NCBI GenBank assembly: GCA_034698045.1
Contig: JAQGAU010001247.1
Location: forward strand, 1-20,276
Length of the DNA stretch: 20,276 bases
Origin: Paramacrobiotus richtersi
Taxonomy: Eukaryota > Tardigrada > Eutardigrada > Parachela > Macrobiotidae
Direction: 5' to 3'
The position numbers and the translations under genes are program-made. The stretch's first letter is position 1, and the number at the start of each line of letters is the position of its first letter. Under the pieces are notes generated by a model. That model was not told the origin of the DNA, did not search any database, and saw only the letters and a program-made list of their open reading frames with translations. Below, piece by piece: positions 1 to 10,665 of the stretch.

Positions 1-3000
1 TGCTGTCGTAAAAAGTGCGAAATTAAAATGCGCGACGGCGGCAGCCACGTCGCGGGTGTTCGTCTGCTCTTCGCAGCCTCACTATACTTAAAAATCTGAA
101 TCTGCTAGCTATCGGTACGCGGAATCTGGCCCTTACGCACCGAGGTGGTTCGAATTGATTCGATTATTACGGTATGTTTGGCGCGCTCCGACAGATTGCA
201 TCGATGAAAGCTGTTATTATCTACTGTTTGCGTCCATACCATTTTTACATTCCAGACAGCTTCGGCGTTCATTGGAGCTTTCTTCATTCAATCAGATCTG
301 GACAGCAAGAAAATGTGCAACTGAAGAAACCGGAAGGAAACGAAGCGACCAACCAGTTTACATGTATTTGGCAGTCCTATCGAATCAAAAATGGTTCACT
401 TGCAGTTAGCTGGCTAGTTGTCTGTAGTGCCCAGTTGCGGTGAGGGCAATCATTGTAATTGTCGCTACTTGACATCCCCGTTGTAAGCAGTAGCGGTTAT
501 GTGTCTTCCCTCTTCCGCGCCCAAACGAAGGCTCTCCATCGAAGATCGAACTGACCACTACAGTGTTCTGCTCCTGTTGACAGTTTCCTTTTTAAACCAG
601 ACAAACAATGCTTACTCCAATCGTTAATGGTTTATGATAAAAGCCAAGCATCGAAGCAGCTTTGTAAAATCCTGACATGAGTCCCCGTAATCGCATCCCA
701 TTAGCGGATCAGTGAAATGACCTTAATAACTGTCCGGAAAAGGCTAAATATCGCTCTGGGCGTTTAAACGTACGTAGTATGTATGACACAGTTTTATAAA
801 GATTTTTGGTATCATTTCTTAGCTTATAATAGTGCGCAAACTGTGTCATGCAGAGACTCTTTTTGTAAGCAGAATAAAACATTTTTTGCGCAATATTATA
901 ACTATTTTCCAGTAGAATAGATGTACCATAATTTCCAGCAGAAAGGCTTCTCAATCTGCTTAGCATAGTTGCCATTATGTGCACATGAGCAGCTAATCGC
1001 ATCCACTGGTAATTTGATGAAAAGATGCGCGCAGTCTCGATTTGCATAGCTCCAGTTGTAATGACATGGCTGAAATCTTGATTGACCGGAAAATGATGGA
1101 TGATCCCTCATTCCCGATAGCGGTAATTGCGCCTGCCGGCTGCTTAGTGATTCAACATTGTTCAATCCAGATGCAAACAAGCCTCGGCTAATGCACTGGA
1201 CGTCGCCTAAGCACCGACCACTTCCGTGCAGCTTGTGGTACAAACGATCGATCGGCGGGCAGTACATTTCCGGTGGAAGGAAGTGCATCTACCAGCGGGA
1301 TATACGTGTCTGTTTGTGGCAAAGTCCAGAGTGTGTATCCGAGCGCAATCGTCATAGTTTTAGTGTAGTTGCGGTCAATCGATTTGGTAACAATATAATA
1401 AGTTTGTGTGCTTTTCTGGTTCCTTTTCCGGTGCATCGAGAAGTATAAATCTGGGTTTGTAAACACCAGCACCATGATTTATACAATATATACACATACA
1501 CGTTTATATATATATAGAGTATCTAAATACACGACGACGTAACTCGTCATCACGCAGAAAAGTGTCTTTTGTGTGATTGTTAAATGTACGTACGTACAAT
1601 GGACTAGTCTCGATACGAGTCAAGAAATCTATAGCAGCTAAAGAAAGTATGTAGATCAGCTTTCATGTTACTGCAAATTAACATACATTCAAAACTTTAT
1701 GGTACGGATATGTTGTTTTGACTGTCAACTGATTTGCATGCGGGTGTAATATTCTCATCTTTACTGGCTTAAGTCCGCATCATAAGGATGCAATTTCCAT
1801 AAGTAATAGGCCGATAAAGATGGAAATGTAGCTGGAGCGATACAATCTGTTGACAGGCTGAACTCCCATCAAACGCTAAACAGCGCCCATTCCTGTGCGT
1901 CTTATTGCGCCATGTTATGCGGCGCAATGAGCACTTATCGCGAGTCAATCTGACATTGTGCAACGGCAGTTCTGCGTGTCCTCCCCTAGGTCGCATGTGG
2001 GTTAAACGGGCGATTAATTGAGAATGGTCGAGGAAGGAGAAACGCGCCCTTTCCAGCCAGATAACCGATCTTCCGCGGCGCCCGCGTTTCCGCTGAAGGA
2101 ACGGATTTCTTACGAAAAACACTTTGCAACTTATGTCTGATTATAATTTTCGCAACGTGCGCTTTCATGGAAGAAACAGCTAACATTCCAGCGTATGTAA
2201 AAGTGTAGGCGTGGTTAGTCCACATTTTAAGTAGCTTAAAATATAGTCACATTAGCGGACACGCTGATGCATAACCACGCGTACCGTATCACAACGACAA
2301 CCTAAATCTGCCGTGATTGAAAGATCATGGAATACGTCGGTTTTCTGTCGTTTTCACAAGTCTGAGATTTGGGTTTAACACTGCATGTATACGTATTTGT
2401 ACCACAACCTTTATGCGAACTTTGCATATGCAGTTGGAAGCAACGACTCGATGATTATCGTTCTGTTTGTTCCCACAGGAAGCTAGGAGATATGGAAAGT
2501 GGCAGTTGATGGGCTTTTGCCAAGAGGACATCCTGTCATATTGTCCGCAAAGTCGTTCATGCCTACTTCCGTCCGCAATGCATCTCATACAGAGTCGATC
2601 GAAGCCGGTTACAGCACGATTTTTGGCGCCATAGTACCACTGCCACCCAGTGGGTGTCTAGCAGTTAAGAGGGCTAAATTGATTGTAAATTTGCACGTGA
2701 CCAACATTTTGATTTTCTTTGAAGTACCCAAGTTTCTATAGAAATTGGAATAATAAAATGGTCCTTCAGTATGACTCTGATGGTTCAATAATTATGATGG
2801 TTAAATTGCATCCCGGTTTGTAGTATAGCGAAAATACGACGCTGCACCGTGCATTTTATTACACATGGGGCTTGCGTTTTTTTATTAAATATAACTGCGG
2901 ACTGGAAAACTGATAAATCAAAGGACAAACGATCCCAAACAAAACAGAATAATCGACCGAAGCTAAGGTCTGCATACGCAGCGAAACCGTACTTCGTGGT

Positions 3001-3880
3001 GCCCGTGTATCGGTCGCTGTTATTGCGCAATTATGGGTCCTATACAAGAACTCAATAAAACAGTATTTCGGCGACTCGGTGCTGTTGCGTAATCAGCAGC
3101 GGTAATCGTTAGAAATTTTTTAACTGCGGTATAATTGTGGCAATTAAATAAATAACTGCTCCTTCGCTTCGGTCACCCGGCGCCCGCTACACGCGAGTGC
3201 ACTTTCCTAAATACGAATATATGCCTTTCAATTGCTCACCGCCCGGGCATGGCGATCGGCCTTGAAGCTAGCATACTTCGCTAGTTTACACCGACGCGCG
3301 AAAAGCGCTGCTACACACTGGCCGATTACATAACGAAAACAGTTAAAACAGAATGATTAACTATTATTTGTTAATTTTGACAACTGCTGACTGACAATGC
3401 AGCCAGATATCAGTTTCGTCGATGGTGCTAGAGATAATATGCGGCTGACTAACTGTGTTTTCGCCGGGTAAAACACAATAATTTGGACCTCAGAACTGCA
3501 CATAAACGGCTCGTATCCGGCGGGTATTTGGCGCAGGCGTCCGTCCACATGGGAACTGTAGACCACTCTTCCTCGAATTACGTTTCCAATGGGCAGATCG
3601 TTGGTTACGCAATATATATCAGAATGAGCATAAAAATTAGAGCACATGCGCTACTCACATGGAATCTGTCAACAATACCGGGGCGAATTTGTTCGCGTTT
3701 GTTACTCGTTTCGCATGGACAGTTGGGAAATGTTTTTTGGTACTAAGACATAAAAATCTCTGTTTTTATTATAAGCACTTGGCACCAAAATATCCGTATC
3801 GTACGGGTGACTTTCTGTATACAGGGCTGAAACTGTTTCCACCGAAGAAGCAGATAGAAATTAATGGAAAACTGGAAAAA
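1..3880. other. Intergenic DNA, no supportable gene
   Basis: Only short open frames (under about 130 codons) occur on both strands. None has a recognisable motif, and none extends across plausible splice sites into a larger protein. Near the left edge is a small GC-rich inverted repeat: CGCGACG at 31-37 faces CGTCGCG at 48-54 with a 10-base loop. A TA/CA-rich simple stretch lies at about 1481-1521, and a perfect palindrome TGTACGTACGTACA at 1585-1598. No RNA gene was seen. A gene with very small exons could be missed by eye. Confidence 0.6.
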
Positions 3881-4046
3881 AAGCAGAAAGAAAAAAAAAC
3901 ATTAAAAACTCGCTTAACACATGTATGTAAATTTAAATTTAAAAAAATTATTTAAAAAAAATTAAAAATTACTAATTTATTTATGTAAAATTTATTTAAA
4001 ATTATTAAAAATTAAAAATCAAAAAAAATTTATTTTTCTATTAGGT
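3881..4046. repeat. AT-rich low-complexity tract
   Basis: The stretch is almost entirely A and T, with runs of AAAAA, TTTAAATTT and repeated ATTAAAAATT words. It lies about 270 bases before the first conserved promoter block of the array. It carries no coding signal. The other three units have no comparable tract, so it is not part of the duplicated unit. Confidence 0.8.
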
Positions 4047-4317
4047 CTTTCGTAATTAGCGTAGAGTAACCGGTGTGATCAAAGATTGAAATAAAATTAC
4101 CAAAAAATTGAGAAGTCCGTATTACCGTAAAAACTAATTTCGAAGCGCGTTCGTAAATTTCGTGCGGTTAATTGTTTTTTCTTGTAATAATCGCGATTAT
4201 AACGACATCAACACACACAACTGCCGGCTGCATAATAATCTTAATAGCGTTGTTAATTGAGTTATCCTGACCAAAATAATGCAAACACCAACTGAAATAA
4301 TTCAATGTAATCGAAAA

Positions 4318-4628
4318 TCGAACAAAAACATCCAATTAATTAGGGCAATAAAAAAGTTAATTAGATCCGTTGAAGGCAGTATCCGCATTTGTATTTGGGA
4401 TTCAATGCCAGCGAACGTTATGTACATATGTCTGTGAACATTGAGTAATTAATAAACCTCTTAATAGAGCAAACTAGAGCAATTTGCCGGCTCACACAAT
4501 TGGCCGTTGACTCAAAACTATTAGCCGTACGCTATCATAATTCAAATTTAACGAACACTGCCAAAGCTCGATTATATCATACAATGCGTTTAATTGCCGG
4601 CTGTCTTACAGGAGGTTGGATAAATACC
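4318..4628 (+). promoter_or_regulatory. Conserved promoter of array gene 1
   Basis: Blocks occur in the same order as in the other three copies. They are a CGAACAAAAAC block (4318-4341), TTCAATGCCAGCGAACGTTA plus TGTAC (4401-4425), a TTGCCGGCTCACACAATTGG block continuing CCGTTGAC (4483-4511), an AACGAACACTGCCAAAGCTC block continuing GATTATATCA (4549-4582), TAATTGCCGG (4591-4600), and the TATA-like GGATAAATACC (4618-4628). A TCAGT initiator-like match at 4653-4657 sits about 35 bases after the TATA element. The order and conservation are seen directly; promoter function is inferred. Confidence 0.7.
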
Positions 4629-4732
4629 GTCTGCACTGTACTACTACCAGTGTCAGTTGCTTTTCTGATCAAAAACTCAAGCAGTGTAAACTTTCAGTCG
4701 CTGTCAAAAGCTTCTTTCATAACGTTGTCAAC

Positions 4733-5737
4733 ATGAAGACTTTATTTATTCTTGCCATTGTCTTGGGGATTGCTTATGCCACGCCCGTAAGTTGTTGAAA
4801 CTATCGGAATAGTAGTAATATCTTTACAAATGCTGACAAGGTCAGGCATAGTTCTCAGTAGTTGTTTGCATAAGGCTTGAGCCCACATCTTCGGTGGCTT
4901 CCGTGACCTGTGTATACAGCAATCTTCCATGTTAACTAATTCATAAATACATATATATATCGTAGCGGAGATCTCTATGTACCCTTGCGAGAAATAACAA
5001 CCTTAAACTTGATAACGGCAAGCTATCTCTGCTTTATTCAATGGTCTGTTGGTTGTTTACTGAAGCTGACTTTACCGTGTAAACATTTTGTAAAGGTCAA
5101 GCGAGCCGTGAAAGCTCAAAATCCCGGAGTATGGAGCGCTTTGGACAAACTGAGTGGTCGCAACAAGATGAGCAATGAGGACATGTACAACCTGTTTGTC
5201 AGCGCCAGAGCTGGCCAAGACTACCCGACCTACAACGCCAACGATATTCCGCAAGGAAGCTTTGACTGCGCATCAATGCCACCCGGCTATTATGCCGACA
5301 CCGACTTCAAATGTCAAGGTAACTAGTCCAACGCAGTTTCCTTGTCAGTACCTGAACTTGACTTTCTTAGTCGTCCGTCGATGTGACGTCAACGGAAACA
5401 TGAGCTCGTACATTTGCCCGAATATGACCGTGAGTAACTGTTATTGTGCGCTCGTTGTTCGATCATATTTTTGAGCCATCGACTGCTTGTCTAGTTGTTC
5501 AACCAAATCACCTTGGTATGCCACTGGTTTTGGGAAGTTGACTGCAGCCAAGCCAAGAGCTTCTACGACTACAGCAACAGCCGTCTGTACCAAGGAGCCG
5601 ATGTGCCCCTGCTCGACGACCAGGACAACTACCAGCAATTCGGTCTCGGAGCCCAAGGCCGTGCTGACAATCTCTACACCCTCACCTGGGATGTCAAACC
5701 AATCCCCGGCAAAGGCAAAGCCAAAGCATCGAAATAA
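4733..5737 (+). CDS. Secreted single-domain CBM14 chitin-binding protein, array gene 1
   Basis: Four exons: 4733-4786, 5096-5318, 5371-5429 and 5495-5737, all with GT...AG introns (309, 52 and 65 bases; phases 0, 1, 0). The product is 192 residues. Residues 1-16 form a signal peptide with a hydrophobic core and an AYA cut site. A Lys-Arg pair at 20-21 could be a propeptide cleavage site. Residues 22-75 are an acidic/polar region with DYPTY. Cys 76, 91, 97, 108, 121 and 129 have spacing C-14-C-5-C-10-C-12-C-7-C, which fits peritrophin-A/CBM14, with aromatics YY at 83-84 and HWFW at 122-125. Two N-glycosylation sequons lie at 102 and 110. A hydrophilic tail ends in GKGKAKASK, two residues longer than in the paralogues. 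CBM14 domains bind chitin outside the cell; tissue and partner are unknown. The start is fixed by the signal peptide and its conservation in four copies. Confidence 0.9.
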
Positions 5738-5738
5738 A
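5733..5738 (+). terminator. AATAAA overlapping the stop codon, gene 1
   Basis: AATAAA contains the TAA stop (5735-5737). The same overlap exists in all four paralogues. If used, the 3' untranslated region would be only about 10-30 bases. A second candidate, AATAAT at 5900-5905, lies 163 bases after the stop and just before the conserved CCACACC, so use of the first site is unproven. Confidence 0.45.
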
Positions 5739-5773
5739 GTGGACCACCGACAATTCTGAAAGGAATGGACGTT

Positions 5774-5921
5774 CCTCTAGTCTGCATTTTTTTATGCTCA
5801 GAGATCATTGCATGAGCCATGAAGTGTCATGGGCGGTGTACGAAATGATGTGCGAATATACAGCCTGTTGCGATATCGAGACCAGCTCGGCTGTAAAGGA
5901 ATAATAACAGAAAACCACACC
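5774..5921 (+). other. Conserved 3' flank of array gene 1
   Basis: CTCTAGTCTGCATTTTTTTA begins a block shared with 10080, 13671 and 16883. It is followed by a GATCA..GCA..GAAGTGTCATGG region and, near the end, an A-rich signal plus CCACACC. It is probably the real 3' untranslated region and cleavage region. The only sequence resembling a cleavage signal here is AATAAT at 5900-5905. Confidence 0.55.
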
Positions 5922-8707
5922 AAAATGCGCGGTACTCATAACGTCCAGTGCAAAGGGCAGACATAGGTGACAGCTTACAGAATCCGGTAGTGCAAGAAAT
6001 CATCCACAAAATGTGATAAAGCTTCGCTTGATATGAAACCGGAGACACGATCTTTTAAAGTCGGAACATTTCGTTCCCTTTTTGTTAGCTTCTCGTGCTA
6101 ATTGTTCTAAGGTATATACAAAGGTCATGTTCTGGCTCTCGCCAAGTAAGATATTCACGGTACTGAGCTAAAATACCGTGCATAGGCCATTCGATCACGA
6201 CAGCAAACATACCGCCAGAAACCTTAAATGACAATTTCTCAAAAGCGCGTTGACAAATGCTAATTGAATGTTAATAGGAAATGTGGTCGAAAACTCGTTG
6301 TACAGTATGTATGTGGCTGAAACTGAGGCGCACCGCAAGCATACTCGCACGGCAACAAGTTAGCTCAGCGGTTTGTTTGTTCGCGTCTACCGCAAGCCGC
6401 AAAGTACGCTACCATACCGAACTTAAGTACGTCCGTAAATATGCAAGAAATGTCATTTCCATAACGATGACAGCTTGCATGGAAATGGAGTAGACGCATT
6501 CGTCGGTCGAGTTTGGTTTCTGATTTACTGGAATCATGTTCACATGTTGGCATTAACCGCAAGATTGTAATGCGTTAGTTCCCCAGATCTTACCGGATTA
6601 TACTGAATCTCCAAGATTTCTTAAACTACAAATGATCTTCACGCACATAGTCAAAGAGCGCTGGACTACGTACTCGAATGCCCATATGCTAAAAAGTAGT
6701 TGCTCACGCGTCGCACAGTTTCCATTCAATTTCCATACCGTTCTAAAAGAATCAGATAGTTTGGCCTATTACAAAGCATTCGTCAGCACAATTTGAACTT
6801 TCAAACCTTTTCGAATCTAGTCTCCGTAGATTATTAGGAAAATGATCGCGAATGCTTGTATCTAGGCGTTTACACGAAATATACCGTACCAAAAACACCA
6901 GCTTATGTAACTAATTTTTATGGGTAGTTTATTGTTCCAGTCCAGCGGGGCTTTCTCGAAATGTTTAAGGTTTTACAACAGTAAACATATGGAGTTATGT
7001 AACAGTAACACATCAACAAGAAAGCAACATTAAACCGATAAGTGCGGTACGATAGTCACGTAATGAAAGGTGGCAAACACCTCTGTAAGAAAAACGCCGT
7101 TTCGGCTTTCTTGAATCATCTACCTTGCATCTCGATCTTTCGTTCAACACAGTACGCTGACGAAGATGCGCAACGCTTTGACAGAAATTAGCATCAATCA
7201 AGCAAAACACAACAGTTTTATCTGCACATGGCCAGAAGCTCCAGTTTCGAAACTCCTGCCTGCGCGGTTTCTTACACTGGCCATTCGAGAGCCCTTTCGC
7301 GATCGGCAGGAATTTCCATACACGTCTTCCGTATTGCTCTAGGATGACTGGAACTACAGGGAGATATAGCCCCATCTCTGTTTGCACATCTCGGGGAGAA
7401 GTTTAACATTCACAGTCCAGACTTCAGTACTACATGCATTTTGTCTACATACATGAATAAACACCACAAACCGCTCTCTGCGCGAGTGCGCGAATATGCT
7501 GCACATCTTTACCTGTAGTAAAACTCGAGTTAGAACTGTAAGCCAACTCAAATAAGTGGCTTATTTATTCGTGTTATACCAGCTTCGTCGTTTCGATACT
7601 CACATACAAAGTGCGCACTGCTATGCATTAGACGGTGTGGCCTTCTGCCAGTTGCTTTTGAGGTTAACGGGTTATAAGACACAGGAAACAAATTCTGGTT
7701 TAATCGTCAAACATTCGACGTGAAAGTATCTGTATCATACCTATGAATACTGTGATGTGTGTACTTGCGGATACTTTGTTATAGGAAGGAATTATATGTT
7801 GGAATATAAATTAAATTAAAACTTTAACGGAAATCAAGTTTTTTTATACATTTCTGAAATGATGGCGACGCGACACAGGGGCAGACTCCGGCAGTACAGG
7901 TTGCTCTCTGCCCTGTTATCTCTATAACCAGAATAATTGTTTCGTTGAGTACAAAGAACATTCGCTTTGCGGTCAAGTGTCTCTATGAACGGTAGCTGGG
8001 GTGCAGATAGTTTTTTATATTCGGCGTAAAAAGAAATCCTAGACGCCAGCTAAAATGCAGTGATAGATTAATTATGATGGATTAAATGCAAGAAACACTT
8101 ACAAAACGCAGCTAACTGAATTTACTGAAAAGGCCATGCGATACTGAAGTTTGAACTACAGCAGTCACCGAATTGGGGAACTCGTCTGGAATTCGTTATA
8201 CAGGTACACAATGGCAGCCCATCTTTTAACTGTTGAAAGCTTTGTATGGGTGATATAATTGTATGGGCTGTTTAGACCGATGCAGTGGCACGCTTTTGCG
8301 CAAAACCTTCGGTTTGACCGGAGTCTACCTTTAAGAGAAATCTAAAATCAAAGAAATATTCAAAAGGTCAAGTACCGCGATAAAAGTTCCGTAGACAGTT
8401 CTGCTATGTTCAAAGATATAAGTACAGATAGGTAGTTGGTTCTGTTATGAAGGCAAATAGTTTTGCAGATCGAAATCATTGACTTCTTGTTTCTTGCCAT
8501 TCTGTTTTTAGTGTTTTGTTGTCCCCTTTATGGTTTTTCTTCTAGCAATTGAAATAAAATTTCATTTAGCATGCCAGCCGACAGTGCATTAAAACATAAG
8601 CCTGTGTAATATGGTAGCCTTCCTAACAGCGCTCTCAATCAACTATGATACCTCCAAGATCCAACAGCACAGCCGCCATGCATCCGAAATATCAAAAAAT
8701 AATTCGA
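5922..8707. other. Spacer between array genes 1 and 2, no supportable gene
   Basis: This is unique-looking AT-leaning DNA. The longest open frame (about 124 codons, minus strand, 7013-7387) has no recognisable domain and no paralogue in the other spacers. Sequence just before 8708 (CGAAATATCAAAAAATAATT) resembles the matching place before unit 4 (CGAAGTATCAAAATGTAATG), so weak homology reaches slightly beyond the unit limits. Nothing else stood out. Confidence 0.6.
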
Positions 8708-9030
8708 GCTCGAACAGAAACGGTCAGTTAAATTTCTGCGGTGAAAGCTTGATTAGGCCTAAAGGCACTGGTATCCGCAATATTTTGCATTTGTATTTGC
8801 AAGTTCAATGGCGGCGAACGCTATGTACTGTCCGTGACCATAAAAACGTTTTTTCAACCCTTGTTAGAGAAAATTGCCGGCTCACTCAATTGGTCGTTGA
8901 CAAAGTGATTATTAACCGTGCTAATATATTTTAAACTGCACTATCATTTAGTGCCAAAGCTCGTTATATCACACAATACCGTAGACTTAATTAATGACCG
9001 CGGCATTAATGCAGAAATTTGGATAAATAC
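8708..9030 (+). promoter_or_regulatory. Conserved promoter of array gene 2
   Basis: Ordered blocks match the other units: GCTCGAACAGAAACGG at 8708 onward, TTCAATGGCGGCGAACGCTA plus TGTACTGT (8804-8831), a TTGCCGGCTCACTCAATTGG block continuing TCGTTGAC (8874-8901), GCCAAAGCTCGTTATATCAC (8952 onward), and TATA-like GGATAAATAC (9021-9030). TCAGT at 9055-9059 is a possible initiator at the same distance as in gene 1. Between this TATA element and the start codon lie 102 bases, close to gene 1 (104) and longer than in genes 3 and 4 (72-74). Confidence 0.7.
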
Positions 9031-9132
9031 TGGTCTTGTGGACTGTTGTCAAGGTCAGTCGCTTTCTGATCAAACTGAAGCAGTGCAACTCTTCAACCGC
9101 TGTCAACAGCTTCTTTCGTAACGTTTGTCAGA

Positions 9133-10042
9133 ATGAAGACTTTATTTATCATTGCGGTTGTAGTGGGGACGTCTTGTGCCACGCCGGTTAGTCTCACAGA
9201 AACAGTAGAATAACCTTTACACAGTTTGTCAATAAACAAGGGAAGCTATACGACCTGATTGCTTTGTTAACGGAAACTGACTGTATTTTGCAATAATTTT
9301 GTAAAGGTTAAGCGAGCCGTGAAAGCCCAGAATCCCGGAGTATGGAGCGCTTTGGACCAGTTGAGCGGTCGCAACAAGATGAGCAATGAGGACATGTACA
9401 ATCTGTTTGTCAGCGCACGCGCCGGCCAAGACTACCCGACCTACAACGCCAACGATATTCCTCAAGGAAGCTTCGACTGCTCCACCGTATCACCCGGTTA
9501 TTACGCCGATACCGAGTTCAAATGTCAAGGTAAGGCGTAGAACAATTTCGACCCCCGAACGGGTTTTTTCATTATACTGATTCTTGTAGTTGTTCGCCGA
9601 TGTGATATCAACGGAAACCAGACCTCGTACATCTGCCCGAATATGACCGTGAGTACCATTCTTACTTTAGTGCATATACATTTATTTAAAATTCGAAACA
9701 TAACTTGCGTGTAATATTGCATAAACGGGTTCGGCACGCTAAGATGTAACAACGGATAAAAAGTAGTTACATCAATGCATTAATTAAAATATATCGTTTG
9801 TGCAGTTGTTCAACCAAATTACCTTGGTGTGCCACTGGTTCTGGGAAGTTGACTGCAGCCAGGCCAAGAACTTCTACGACTACAGCAACAGCCGCCTGTA
9901 CCAGGGCGCCGATGTGCCGCTGCTCGATGACCAGGACAACTACCAGCAGTTTGGCCTTGGAGCTCAAGGACGGTCTGATAATCTTTACACCCTCACCTGG
10001 GATGTACGGCCAATCCCCAGTAAAGCCAAAGGAGCAAAATAA
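9133..10042 (+). CDS. Secreted single-domain CBM14 chitin-binding protein, array gene 2
   Basis: Exons are 9133-9186, 9307-9529, 9590-9648 and 9806-10042, with introns of 120, 60 and 157 bases and phases 0, 1, 0. The first donor is GTTAGT rather than GTAAGT. The product is 190 residues with the same layout as gene 1: signal peptide ending SCA, Lys-Arg at 20-21, six CBM14 cysteines at 76-129, and a basic tail SKAKGAK. It is the most diverged copy inside the domain. It has FDCSTVSPGYY in place of FDCASMPPGYY, and DINGNQT in place of DVNGNMS; the sequon is kept as NQT. Its signal peptide carries an extra Cys at residue 15. The role is inferred from CBM14: extracellular chitin binding. Nothing suggests it is broken. 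Confidence 0.9.
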
Positions 10043-10043
10043 A
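10038..10043 (+). terminator. AATAAA overlapping the stop codon, gene 2
   Basis: The TAA stop (10040-10042) is inside AATAAA. A distal alternative, ATTAAA at 10201-10206, lies 159 bases after the stop and is directly followed by ACCACACC, in the same relative place as in the other units. Confidence 0.45.
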
Positions 10044-10079
10044 CTGCACCACTATAATTTTTTAGAAGAATGTGTATTT

Positions 10080-10215
10080 CCTCTGGTCGGCATTTGTTTG
10101 CTCACATCGATCACTGCAGGAATTGTGCCATGGGCAGTGTGTACGTAACGAAGTTTGAATGTACAGCCTGTTTAAGACTGGTTGGGGGTTGCTAACAAAA
10201 ATTAAAAACCACACC
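10080..10215 (+). other. Conserved 3' flank of array gene 2
   Basis: The CCTCTGGTCGGCATTTGTTT block is homologous to the flanks of the other three genes. It is followed by GATCACTGCAGGAA, as in unit 4, and by the terminal ATTAAAAACCACACC. It is most simply the 3' untranslated and cleavage region. Confidence 0.5.
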
Positions 10216-10497
10216 CAACCGTTGAACGCCAAGGACGAGCGGATGTACGAACCGTAGAAAACACTAGTTGAGTTCCGATTTCAGATGGGTTCAGATCTTC
10301 CATACGCGGTACAAGAAATCCTTCCTGACATTGAACCAAGTGCACGGTGGTTCCAGTACGAACTGGCTCTTAATGTGTGGCTTAATAACCGAGCTCTTAG
10401 GACGGAAAACGTCGTCCCTTAATTAGCGTACTTTGCGCCACTTTTCCAACTATCCCGAGACGGATGCTAAGTAGTTCATACAAGGAAGACGTACTAG

Positions 10498-10665
10498 AGC
10501 TCGACGGTAGTGAGACAAATCCCGATGGAACGGGCATCGGCAGAAACTAACGGCTGTGCGGCCTGTGCCAGTCCAAGTTATGGAGAACACGAGGAACACA
10601 CGCTGTTCAACATGTACCACTTCGAGAAAAAACATTGCCGGAAAGCTAAAGAATGGCACCCGTAA
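10498..10665 (+). pseudogene. Probable relic of a non-LTR retrotransposon C-terminal zinc-knuckle region
   Basis: A 55-codon open frame ends at TAA 10663-10665. It contains NGCAACAS, then EHEEHTLFN, then HFEKKHCRKAKEW. The order C-x2-C, EHTLF, H-F-E, K/R-rich, W resembles the cysteine/histidine tail after the reverse transcriptase in many LINE polyproteins. The usual third cysteine after LF is replaced (FNMYHF). A TAG at 10495-10497 ends the frame on the upstream side, and no reverse transcriptase motif was seen nearby, so this would be a dead fragment. Identification rests on pattern memory alone; a chance frame is possible. Confidence 0.35.

Larger units (their letters stand above)
4318..5921 (+). 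repeat. Tandem gene-array unit 1 (promoter, gene, 3' flank)
   Basis: This unit aligns by eye with three others (8708-10215, 12247-13822, 15498-17044). The shared stretch runs from a CGAACAAAAAC-like block through the four-exon gene to a CCACACC end. Flanking DNA beyond these limits is mostly unrelated between units, so duplication carried the promoter and 3' flank with the gene. Unit 1 has the most worn first block, where ACATCCAATTAATTAG replaces ACGGTCAATTAATT. Confidence 0.8.
8708..10215 (+). repeat. Tandem gene-array unit 2
   Basis: Second copy of the promoter-gene-3' flank unit. It is the most diverged of the four: intron 1 is cut down to 120 bases (266-309 elsewhere), intron 3 is expanded to 157 (65 elsewhere), and the intron 2 sequence does not align with the other three, although the exons do. 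Confidence 0.8.

Noticed and set aside
140-170. GGTTCGAATT resembling a tRNA T-loop (B box); another AGTTCGAACC at about 14101
   Set aside because: No matching A box and no cloverleaf stems at tRNA distances on either strand.
709-1047. 112-codon minus-strand frame in the left region
   Set aside because: Residue make-up looks random and there is no recognisable motif or continuation through splicing.
7013-7387. 124-codon minus-strand frame in the gene 1-2 spacer
   Set aside because: No domain, no paralogue, no splice context. A length like this is expected by chance in 20 kb.
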